This document shows, piece by piece, positions 33,911 to 41,917 of a DNA stretch of 64,000 nucleotides. Every line of letters begins with the position of its first letter. Within the stretch, counting starts at the first letter, position 1. Below the pieces are notes generated by a model. That model saw nothing but the letters and a program-made list of their open reading frames with translations. It made no database searches and was not told the DNA's origin. Origin of the DNA: Kumtagia yinganensis (GTDB lineage: Bacteria > Pseudomonadota > Alphaproteobacteria > Rhizobiales > Rhizobiaceae); assembly GCF_040081985.1 (NCBI RefSeq), contig NZ_JBEBMH010000001.1, positions 496,001-560,000 of the forward strand, given 5' to 3'. The translations under genes and the position numbers were made by a program.

Positions 33911-35383
33911 ATGGACGAACGAAACAGGCTCGGCGACGCCGCGCTGGGCAAGATCGCCGGTGCAAGCGTGCCTGCCTATGACCGCTCGGCGATCACCGAA
34001 GGCATCATTCATCTTGGCGTCGGCGCCTTTCATCGCGCGCATCAGGCCGTCTATGTCGACGACTGCCTTGGCGCCGGTGCGCGGGACTGGGGCATCGTCG
34101 GCGTCTCGCTGCGAAGCCCCGATACGCGCGACGCGCTCGGGCCCCAGGATGGGCTCTACACGATCGCGGTGCGCAGTGGCGATGGCGACGCGCTACGTGT
34201 CATCGGGTCGATGAAATCCTTGCAGGTCGCGCCGGAGGATCCAGAAGCGCTGCTTTCCCGCATGGCCGATCCAGGTATTCGGATCGTGACGCTGACGGTC
34301 ACTGAGAAAGCCTATTTGCGCGGCGCCAATGGCGATCTGGATGCCGGCCATGCCGACGTCGCCTGGGACATCGCCAATCCGCAAAAGCCGCGCACGGTTT
34401 TCGGGTTCCTTACTGGAGCGCTGGCGCGCCGGCGGGCGGCAGGCGTTGCGCCTTTCACCGTGCTCTGCTGCGACAACCTGCCGACCAATGGCGAGACGGT
34501 GCGCCGGCTGACGCAGCAATTCGCGGCGCTTGCCGGCGGTGATTTGGCGTCGTTCGTCGAGAACCACGTTGCGTTTCCCTCGACCATGGTCGATCGCATC
34601 GTGCCGGCGACGACCGACAAAGACCGCGAGCGCGTTTCCGAAGCCCTCGGCGTCTTCGATGCCTGGCCGGTGATGACCGAGCCTTTCACTCAATGGGTGG
34701 TCGAGGAGAATTTTCCGACGGGCCGGCCCCGTTGGGAACAGTTCGGCGTCACCATGGTGAAGGACGTCGGGCCGTTCGAGGACATGAAACTCCGGCTGCT
34801 CAATGGCGCCCATTCCGGCATCGCCTATCTCGGTCTGCTCACCGGTTATCCGACGGTGGCGGATTCGTTCGGCGATCCGCTGATCCGCAGTTTCGTCGAC
34901 CGGCTGTGGGCCGAAGCCGCGACGACCCTGCCGACGGATGCGGGGTTGGATACGGTCGCCTATACCTCAGCGCTGGCAGAACGCTTCTCCAATCCGGCGC
35001 TGCGCCACCGCACCGCACAGATCGCCATGGACGGCAGCCAGAAACTGCCGCAGCGTATCATCGCGTCGGCGCGCCTGCGGCTCAATGACGGTCAGCCGAT
35101 CAGCAATCTGATGCTGGTCGCCGCCGCCTGGATATCCGCATGCCGGGAGCGCGGACGAAGTCTGCCCGCCGGTCACTTCACCGACCCGCTGGATGCGAAA
35201 CTTGCCGAGATATTCGCCGTGACCGACGAGCCGGTTGAACTCGTCCACGCCGTGTTTGCGGCGGCTGGATTTTCAGGCGAGGGCGGTGAAGGACTGAAAG
35301 CGGCCGCGGCGCGGCACCTGACGACGATTTTTGAGAAGGGCGCGGCCGAGGCTGTTCTTGCCACCGTGCAGGAAGGGGCATGA
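33911..35383 (+). CDS. uxuB: D-mannonate oxidoreductase / fructuronate reductase
   Basis: 490-residue NAD-dependent polyol dehydrogenase of the mannitol dehydrogenase family that reduces D-fructuronate to D-mannonate. Key blocks are HLGVGAFHRAHQAVYVDDCL near the N-terminus (Rossmann domain), DNLPTNGETVRRL, FPSTMVDRIVPATT and LKLRLLNGAHSGIAYLG-like MKLRLLNGAHSGIAYLG with the catalytic Lys region. ATG 33911 is preceded by GGAGGAGCAGACGG. Given uxaC and uxuA, UxuB is preferred over mannitol or altronate (UxaB) dehydrogenase. The next gene begins 1 bp after its stop. Confidence 0.93.
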   Translation: MDERNRLGDAALGKIAGASVPAYDRSAITEGIIHLGVGAFHRAHQAVYVDDCLGAGARDWGIVGVSLRSPDTRDALGPQDGLYTIAVRSGDGDALRVIGSMKSLQVAPEDPEALLSRMADPGIRIVTLTVTEKAYLRGANGDLDAGHADVAWDIANPQKPRTVFGFLTGALARRRAAGVAPFTVLCCDNLPTNGETVRRLTQQFAALAGGDLASFVENHVAFPSTMVDRIVPATTDKDRERVSEALGVFDAWPVMTEPFTQWVVEENFPTGRPRWEQFGVTMVKDVGPFEDMKLRLLNGAHSGIAYLGLLTGYPTVADSFGDPLIRSFVDRLWAEAATTLPTDAGLDTVAYTSALAERFSNPALRHRTAQIAMDGSQKLPQRIIASARLRLNDGQPISNLMLVAAAWISACRERGRSLPAGHFTDPLDAKLAEIFAVTDEPVELVHAVFAAAGFSGEGGEGLKAAAARHLTTIFEKGAAEAVLATVQEGA

Positions 35384-35384
35384 T

Positions 35385-36563
35385 ATGAAACAAACGTGGC
35401 GCTGGTTCGGGCCGGACGATTCCGTAAAACTCTCGCATGTGCGGCAGGCCGGTGCTACCGGCATCGTCAGCGCGCTGCATCATCTCAATGACGGCCGCGC
35501 CTGGCCGATCGACGAAATCCTCAAGCGCAAAGCGGAGATCGAGGCGGCCGGCCTCGACTGGCCGATCGTCGAGAGCATCGTCCTGCACGAGGACATCAAG
35601 ACCCGCACCGGCCGCTGGCGCGAGTATCTGGAAAACTACAAGGCCTCGATCCGCGCCGTGGCGTCCGCCGGCATCAAGGTGATCTGCTACAATTTCATGG
35701 CGATCACCGACTGGACACGCACCGATCTCGACTATCCGATGTGGCATGGCGGCACAGCTCTACGTTTCGACATGATTGATTTCTGCGCTTATGACGTGCT
35801 CGTACTGAAGCGGCGCGGCGCGGACGATGAGCATCCCGCAGAGCGCATCGAGGCGGCGCGCGAACGTCTTGCCGGGATGAGCGAGAGCCAGATTGCGAAA
35901 CTCGAGCAGAACCTGATCGGCTGGGTGCCGGCGCGCGAATTCATCTTCGACCGCGAGAGTTTTCGCCGGGCACTCGACATCTACAAGGACGTTTCGCTGC
36001 AGGGTTTCCGCGAGAACCTGTTTGCGTTCCTGCGCGAGATCGTGCCGGTGGCGGAGGAGGCCGGCGTCAAGATGGCGATCCATCCCGACGACCCGCCGTT
36101 CCCGATCTTCGGGCTGCCGCGCGTCGTCTCAAGGGCTGCGGATGCGCGTGCCCTGATCGCCGCGGTCAAGTCAACTTCCAACGGCATCACGCTGTGCACC
36201 GGTTCCTACGGCGCCAATCCGGACAACGATCTGGTCGCCATGGCAAAGGAGTTCGCGACGGACATCCATTTCGCGCATCTGCGCAACGTGACCAAGGAGG
36301 GCGATTTCTCTTTCCACGAGGCGGAGCATCTGGAAGGCGACACCGACATGGTGCAGGTGGTCGCGGCACTGCTGGCCGAGGAACGCCGCCGCAACGCCGA
36401 GGGCCGCGCCGACTGGCAGATCCCGATGCGGCCCGATCATGGCCATGCCATCGTCGACGATATCGGCAAGAAGGTGAACCCCGGCTATTCCTGCATCGGC
36501 CGGCTGAAGGGACTGGCGGAATTGCGCGGCATCATGCGCACGCTGGAGAGTCTTCAGGCCTGA
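35385..36563 (+). CDS. uxuA: D-mannonate dehydratase
   Basis: 392 residues. Dehydrates D-mannonate to 2-keto-3-deoxygluconate. Diagnostic segments: MKQTWRWFGPDDSVKLSHVR at the start, then RQAGATGIVSALHH, YNFMAITDWTRTDLDYPM, MAIHPDDPPFPIFGLPRVVS (metal ligands) and the C-terminal MRPDHGHAIVDD. The ATG lies directly after the uxuB stop, implying cotranscription. Metal is Mn2+/Fe2+ in studied enzymes. Confidence 0.97.
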   Translation: MKQTWRWFGPDDSVKLSHVRQAGATGIVSALHHLNDGRAWPIDEILKRKAEIEAAGLDWPIVESIVLHEDIKTRTGRWREYLENYKASIRAVASAGIKVICYNFMAITDWTRTDLDYPMWHGGTALRFDMIDFCAYDVLVLKRRGADDEHPAERIEAARERLAGMSESQIAKLEQNLIGWVPAREFIFDRESFRRALDIYKDVSLQGFRENLFAFLREIVPVAEEAGVKMAIHPDDPPFPIFGLPRVVSRAADARALIAAVKSTSNGITLCTGSYGANPDNDLVAMAKEFATDIHFAHLRNVTKEGDFSFHEAEHLEGDTDMVQVVAALLAEERRRNAEGRADWQIPMRPDHGHAIVDDIGKKVNPGYSCIGRLKGLAELRGIMRTLESLQA

Positions 36564-36566
36564 ACC

Positions 36567-37610
36567 ATGGCGAGGAAACGCATCGCCATCATCGGTCTCG
36601 GCATGGCGTCGGCGCCTCACGCCAGAAGCCTGCTCGACCTGGCCGACCGCGTCGAGGTGGCGGCTGCCTACAGTCCGACGCCGGCACGGCGGCAGGCTTT
36701 CGCTCGCGAATGGGGCCTGCCAGTTAGTGGCGATCTCGACGCGATCTTTTCCGATCCGTCGATCGGCGCGGTGATGGTGCTGACGCCGCCCAATTCGCAT
36801 CTCAACTTCGTCGAGCGCGCGGCGGCGGTGGGGAAGCACGTGTTGCTGGAAAAGCCGCTGGACATCTCGATGCAGTGCGCCGAGCAGTTGGTCGCGGCTG
36901 CCGAGGAAGCCGGCGTGAAGCTGGGCGTGGTGCTGCAGCATCGTTTCCGCCCGGTGTCGACGGCGCTGGCCGCATTGATCGAGGGTGGCAGGCTGGGCGA
37001 ATTGGTTAGCGCCTCGGCTAAGCTCGCCAACTGGCGTCCGCAAAGCTACTATGACCAGCCCGGACGCGGCACGAAAGCGCGCGACGGCGGCGGCGTGCTG
37101 TTGACCCAGGGCATCCATACGCTCGACCTTCTGATCTCGCTTGCCGGTCTGCCGGCCGAAGTCTCGGCTTTCGCTGCGACCACGCCGGTGCATCGCATGG
37201 AGACCGAAGATCTGGCGGTCGGAACCGTCCGCTACGAAAACGGCGCGCTGGGCACGATCCATGCGACGACGACCGCCTATCCGGGCCTGCCGGATTCCAT
37301 CGAACTCATCGGCACACAAGGCACGGCACGCATCGAAGGCACGAAACTCTTCGCCGCCTTTCACGACGGCGTCCAGCTTGAGCACGACGACGGCGCGCTC
37401 GGCGGCGGGGCAGGGGCGGACCCTATGGCCTTCCCGCATCATCATCATCGTGCCGTGCTGGAGGATTTTCTCGACGCGATCGAAACCGACGATCCGGCGC
37501 GGCAGCCGAAGGTCAGCGGCCGCGAGGCGTTGAAGGTGCATCGCCTCATCGAGGCGCTGCTGCGTGCCGCGGAGAGCGGAAAGCGCGAGGCGATCTGCGC
37601 CCCGGTGTAG
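36567..37610 (+). CDS. Gfo/Idh/MocA-family NAD(P)-dependent oxidoreductase
   Basis: 347 residues. The N-terminal Rossmann motif is IAIIGLGMASAPHARSLLDL (GLGxAS/GxGxxA variant), followed by the EKPLDISMQCAEQL motif with catalytic-region Lys, and LLTQGIHTLDLLISLAGLPA (the HxxD/E motif). It probably oxidises or reduces a sugar or sugar acid; its place 3 bp after uxuA suggests a uronate or related aldose substrate, but the exact reaction cannot be assigned. Confidence 0.9.
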   Translation: MARKRIAIIGLGMASAPHARSLLDLADRVEVAAAYSPTPARRQAFAREWGLPVSGDLDAIFSDPSIGAVMVLTPPNSHLNFVERAAAVGKHVLLEKPLDISMQCAEQLVAAAEEAGVKLGVVLQHRFRPVSTALAALIEGGRLGELVSASAKLANWRPQSYYDQPGRGTKARDGGGVLLTQGIHTLDLLISLAGLPAEVSAFAATTPVHRMETEDLAVGTVRYENGALGTIHATTTAYPGLPDSIELIGTQGTARIEGTKLFAAFHDGVQLEHDDGALGGGAGADPMAFPHHHHRAVLEDFLDAIETDDPARQPKVSGREALKVHRLIEALLRAAESGKREAICAPV

Positions 37611-37618
37611 TCAGCCAC

Positions 37619-37660
37619 CCTGCCCCTGACCTGGGGCGGGCCCCTCCTCATCAGGGCAGG
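37619..37660. terminator. possible terminator of the uxuB operon
   Basis: CCTGCCCCTGA (37619-37629) and TCAGGGCAGG (37651-37660) form a stem with one bulge; the loop contains a further GGGGCGGGCCCC hairpin. There is no clear T-run, so efficiency is uncertain. Confidence 0.35.
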
Positions 37661-37856
37661 AAGAGACGCCAAACTCGCTGTCGCCATGCATATTTTGCCC
37701 GACACGGCAATTTCCTTCCGACGCGGATTTCGTTACGGATTGACGATCCGGCGCCGGGGGAGGGCAGAGGAAGCGGATGATATCTTTGAATTCAGCGGCC
37801 GATGCATTACCGCAGGCGACCCTCCCGCTGCCCCCCGTTTCACGGTAGTTCAGACT

Positions 37857-38198
37857 ATGCCTTCGCTCAGCCTGCGCATCAATCTCGACCCGGACGGGCG
37901 TATTGGCCCGGGCAAGATCGAACTGCTCGAACATATCGCGGCTTTCGGCTCGATCTCGGCGGCGGCGCGGCGCATGGACATGTCCTACAAGCACGCCTGG
38001 GACCTGGTCGAGGAACTGAACGTGCTTTTCGGCAAGCCGGTCGTGGCTGCCCAGACCGGTGGCAAGAAAGGCGGCGGCGCCCAGCTTACGCCGGTCGGGC
38101 TGGCCGTCGTCGCGCGCTTCCGCGCCATCGAGCGCGCCGCGCACGAGGCTGCCGGGCCACATATGGAAGCGCTGCAGCGCGAGATCGACGCGGCATGA
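37857..38198 (+). CDS. ModE-like winged-helix regulator (no Mop domain)
   Basis: 113-residue DNA-binding protein with the ModE/LysR-type N-terminal domain: GPGKIELLEHIAAFGSISAA, then ARRMDMSYKHAWDLVEELN (recognition helix) and the wing GGKKGGGAQLTPVGLAVVAR. The C-terminal molybdate-binding Mop domains of full ModE are missing, a form common in rhizobia. Targets unknown; no molybdate transport genes are in the window. ATG 37857 gives this start; an upstream open stretch lacks family features. It precedes the DUF2126 gene by about 115 bp. Confidence 0.87.
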   Translation: MPSLSLRINLDPDGRIGPGKIELLEHIAAFGSISAAARRMDMSYKHAWDLVEELNVLFGKPVVAAQTGGKKGGGAQLTPVGLAVVARFRAIERAAHEAAGPHMEALQREIDAA

Positions 38199-38312
38199 TC
38201 GCGGCGGTGAGTCCATCGCCATGGATGCCGCACTGCAATAAAGGCTTGGCGCAATTCGCCGATTTGTGGAAATGTGGCGTTCAGGCCCCGTCGAGAGGTT
38301 TTCGCGCCCCAC

Positions 38313-41300
38313 ATGGCAATACTGGCAGCCGTCTACCATCTGACGCATTACAAGTATGACCGCCCGGTCATCCTCAGTCCCCAGATCATCCGCCTGAAAC
38401 CCGCGCCGCATTCGCGCACGAAGGTGCTCAGCCATTCGCTGAAGGTTTCGCCGCCAAACCATTTCGTCAACGTCCAGCAGGACCCCTACGGCAATTTCCT
38501 CGCCCGCTTCGTCTTTCCGGAACCGGTCACCGAACTGAAGATCGAGGTCGACCTCGTCGCCGACATGACGGTCTACAATCCGTTCGATTTCTTCGTGGAG
38601 CCGTCGGCCGAGACGTTTCCATTCGAGTATCCCGAGGAACTGACGGAGGACCTGTCCATCTATCGGCGGCCGGAGCCGGCCGACCCGCTGTTCGAAAAAT
38701 TCGTAGCCTCGATCGACCGCACGCCGATCAATACGGTCAATTTCATCGTGGATCTGAATGCCCGCATCCAGCGCGAGGTGAACTATATCGTGCGCATGGA
38801 GCCCGGCGTGCAGACGCCGGACGATACGCTGTCGCTGGCGATGGGCTCATGCCGCGATTCGAGCTGGCTGCTGGTGCAGGTGCTGCGGCATCTGGGATTC
38901 GCCGCTCGGTTCGTGTCGGGCTATCTCATCCAGCTCAAGCCCGACCTCGTTTCGCTCGACGGGCCGGCCGGCACGTCCGTCGACTTCACCGACCTGCACG
39001 CCTGGTGCGAGGTCTACCTGCCCGGCGCCGGCTGGATCGGGCTCGATCCGACATCCGGCCTGCTCACCGGCGAGAGCCATGTGCCGCTGTCGGCGACGCC
39101 GCACTACCGCAACGCCGCGCCGATTTCGGGCGGTTTCACCGGCGATCCGAACACAAAAATCGATTTTGAGTTCGACATGCGGGTCGACCGCATCGCCGAG
39201 CATCCGCGTATCACGAGACCTTTCTCCGACGAATCCTGGGAGGCGCTGGACAAACTCGGCAACGAAGTCGACGCGGTGCTGCAGGCCGAGGACGTGCGGC
39301 TCACCATGGGCGGTGAGCCGACTTTCGTATCCATCGACGATTTCGAATCTGCGGAATGGAACACCGCGGCCGTCGGGCCGACCAAGCGCGAGAAGGCCGA
39401 CACATTGATCCGGCGCTTGCGCGAAAAATTCGCGCCGGGCGGGTTCCTGCATTACGGCCAGGGAAAATGGTATCCGGGCGAGAGCCTGCCGCGCTGGACT
39501 TTTTCGCTCTACTGGCGGGCGGATGGCGAACCGGTGTGGCGCGACCCGTCGCTGATCGCGGCGGAAGGCGGTGGCGGCAACCCGACGCCGAAGGATGCGG
39601 AAATCCTGCTGAAGACGCTTGCCGCCGAACTCGGCGTCGATGCCGAAATGGTGGACGAGGCCTATGAGGACCCCGGCGAATGGGTGCTCAAGGAGGCAAA
39701 GCTTCCCGACAATCTCGATCCGGCGAACTCGAAGCTCGCCGACCCGGAGGAGCGCAGCCGCATGGCGCGGGTGTTCGAACGCGGGCTCACGCAACCCTCC
39801 GGCTATGTGCTGCCGATCCAGCGCTGGAACGCGCAGGCGGGAGGCCAGCGTTGGAAGTCCGAAAAATGGAAGACTAGGCGTGGCCGGCTGTTCCTGGTGC
39901 CGGGCGACTCGCCGGTCGGCTACCGCCTGCCGCTCGGCACGCTTCCTTACATCCCGCCGTCGCAGTTTCCGTTCATCGTGCCGGTCGATCCGTCGGTGCC
40001 GCGCGGGCCGCTGCCGCGCCGCGAAATGCCCGCAGCGGATGGGGCCGGTGGCGCCGACGAGATGGCCCACCGCCAGGCGGAGGCGTCCTTCACCGCCGCC
40101 ACACCGCAGCAGGACATTGTCGAGCAGCAGCTTGGCGAGATCGGCGGCGCGGTGCGCACCGCGATCTCCGTCGAGCCGCGCGACGGGCGGCTCACCGTAT
40201 TCATGCCGCCCGTCGAGGCGCTGGAAGACTATCTGGAATTGATCGCGGCAGCCGAGGAGGCGGCGCGCAAGACCGGGCTCGCCGTTCATATCGAGGGCTA
40301 CGCGCCGCCGCACGACCCGCGCCTCAACGTCATCCGCGTCGCGCCTGATCCCGGCGTCATCGAGGTCAACACCCATCCGGCGTCGAGCTGGGCTGACTGT
40401 GTTGCGACGACAACCGCCATCTACGAGGAGGCGCGGCAGAGCCGGCTCGGCGCCGACAAGTTCATGATCGACGGCAAGCACACCGGCACCGGCGGCGGCA
40501 ACCATGTCGTGGTGGGCGGGGCGACGCCCAATGACAGCCCGTTCCTGCGCCGGCCGGACCTCTTGAAAAGCCTGGTGCTCTACTGGCAGCGGCATCCGGC
40601 GCTGTCCTACCTGTTTTCCGGCCTGTTCATCGGGCCGACCAGCCAGGCACCGCGTTTCGACGAGGCGCGGCATGACAGTCTCTATGAACTGGAGATCGCA
40701 CTGGCGCAGGTGCCGCATCCCGGCTCCGGCCTGCTGCCGCCGCTGCCATGGCTGGTTGATCGGCTGTTTCGCAACCTCTTGGTCGACGTCACCGGCAACA
40801 CGCACCGCTCGGAAATCTGCATCGACAAGCTGTTTTCGCCGGACGGGCCGACCGGTAGGCTGGGGCTGGTCGAGTTCCGCGGTTTCGAGATGCCGCCCAA
40901 TGCGCGCATGAGCCTGGCGCAGCAACTGCTGGTGCGCGCCATCATCGCAAGATTGTGGAAGAACCCGCTGGACGGCCGCTTCACCCGCTGGGGCACGGCG
41001 CTGCACGACCGCTTCATGCTGCCGCATTATGTCTGGCAGGATTTTCTGGATGTGCTGGAGGACCTTCGCCAGAACGGTTTTTCGTTCCGGCCCGAATGGT
41101 TTTTCGCGCAACTGGAGTTCAGGTTTCCGTTCTGCGGCGAGATCAGCCAGGCCGGCGTCAAGCTGGAAATCCGGCAGGCGCTGGAGCCCTGGCACGTCAT
41201 GGGCGAGCAGGGGGCGATCGGCGGCACGGTCCGCTTCGTCGATTCCTCCGTCGAGCGGCTGCAGGTGCGGACGGAAGGGCTGAACCCGCAGCGCCACGCT

Positions 41301-41672
41301 GTGCTGTGCAACGGCCGGGTCGTCCCGCTGAAAGTCACCGACAACCGCGAGGTCTCAGTGGCGGGCGTGCGCTTCAAGGCGTGGCAGCCGGCGTCGGGCA
41401 TGCACCCGGTGCTGCCGGTCAACACGCCGCTGACCTTCGACATCTACGACCGCTGGTCGGGCCGCTCGGTCGGCGGCTGCGTCTATCATGTCGCGCATCC
41501 CGGCGGACGCAACTACGAGACGTTTCCGGTCAACGCCAACGAGGCCGAGGCGCGCCGGCTGGCCCGTTTCGAGGCGACCGGGCATACGCCGGCAGCCTTC
41601 ACGCTGTTCGAGGAGCAGCCTTCGGCGGATTTCCCGATGACGCTCGACCTGCGGCGCCCGGCGGGGGTGTGA
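38313..41672 (+). CDS. transglutaminase-like and DUF2126 domain protein
   Basis: 1119 residues. N-terminal bacterial transglutaminase N domain (MAILAAVYHLTHYKYDRPVI) precedes a core with the Cys-His-Asp triad in MGSCRDSSWLLVQVLRHLGF (Cys about 180), DLHAWCEVYLP (His about 229) and GLDPTSG (Asp). From about residue 315 (EDVRLTMGGEPTFVSIDDFE) to the end is DUF2126, a catalytic-like domain found with ATP-grasp/alpha-E partners. The cluster has been predicted to make or attach peptide-like tags. ATG 38313 is chosen over 38274. The following gene begins after a repeat element. Confidence 0.93.
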   Translation: MAILAAVYHLTHYKYDRPVILSPQIIRLKPAPHSRTKVLSHSLKVSPPNHFVNVQQDPYGNFLARFVFPEPVTELKIEVDLVADMTVYNPFDFFVEPSAETFPFEYPEELTEDLSIYRRPEPADPLFEKFVASIDRTPINTVNFIVDLNARIQREVNYIVRMEPGVQTPDDTLSLAMGSCRDSSWLLVQVLRHLGFAARFVSGYLIQLKPDLVSLDGPAGTSVDFTDLHAWCEVYLPGAGWIGLDPTSGLLTGESHVPLSATPHYRNAAPISGGFTGDPNTKIDFEFDMRVDRIAEHPRITRPFSDESWEALDKLGNEVDAVLQAEDVRLTMGGEPTFVSIDDFESAEWNTAAVGPTKREKADTLIRRLREKFAPGGFLHYGQGKWYPGESLPRWTFSLYWRADGEPVWRDPSLIAAEGGGGNPTPKDAEILLKTLAAELGVDAEMVDEAYEDPGEWVLKEAKLPDNLDPANSKLADPEERSRMARVFERGLTQPSGYVLPIQRWNAQAGGQRWKSEKWKTRRGRLFLVPGDSPVGYRLPLGTLPYIPPSQFPFIVPVDPSVPRGPLPRREMPAADGAGGADEMAHRQAEASFTAATPQQDIVEQQLGEIGGAVRTAISVEPRDGRLTVFMPPVEALEDYLELIAAAEEAARKTGLAVHIEGYAPPHDPRLNVIRVAPDPGVIEVNTHPASSWADCVATTTAIYEEARQSRLGADKFMIDGKHTGTGGGNHVVVGGATPNDSPFLRRPDLLKSLVLYWQRHPALSYLFSGLFIGPTSQAPRFDEARHDSLYELEIALAQVPHPGSGLLPPLPWLVDRLFRNLLVDVTGNTHRSEICIDKLFSPDGPTGRLGLVEFRGFEMPPNARMSLAQQLLVRAIIARLWKNPLDGRFTRWGTALHDRFMLPHYVWQDFLDVLEDLRQNGFSFRPEWFFAQLEFRFPFCGEISQAGVKLEIRQALEPWHVMGEQGAIGGTVRFVDSSVERLQVRTEGLNPQRHAVLCNGRVVPLKVTDNREVSVAGVRFKAWQPASGMHPVLPVNTPLTFDIYDRWSGRSVGGCVYHVAHPGGRNYETFPVNANEAEARRLARFEATGHTPAAFTLFEEQPSADFPMTLDLRRPAGV

Positions 41673-41723
41673 GGGGTGATGGGAGGTTCTGAGTGGCAGT
41701 TTGGCGGGGAGGTTGCGCTCCTT

Positions 41724-41885
41724 CGCACCCCCCTCTGTCCTGCCGGACATCTCCCCCTCAAGGGGGGAGATTGGCCGGCCGCCTGGGTTTCGCCAACCGT
41801 CAGCGTTGCAGAAGGAGCGGTATCGCTGACGCTGCTAATCTCCCCCCTTGAGGGGGAGATGTCCGGCAGGACAGAGGGGGGGGCG
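41724..41885. repeat. palindromic repeat element, type B (complete)
   Basis: Inverted arms (about 41724-41772 and 41837-41885), each with CCTCTGTCCTGCCGGACATC and an internal CTCCCCCTCAAGGGGGGAG hairpin, flank an asymmetric core of about 65 nt with CGCCAACCGTCAGCGTTG (41791-41808). The same element in opposite orientation is at 44355-44515. It separates the DUF2126 gene from the ATP-grasp gene. Confidence 0.92.
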
Positions 41886-41917
41886 CAGGAATGCGACGTG
41901 CGCTGTGAGGGTGCGTC

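Noticed and set aside
38847..41297. 816-residue minus-strand ORF inside the DUF2126 gene
   Set aside because: Wholly antisense to a protein with intact transglutaminase and DUF2126 motifs; GC-driven open frame.
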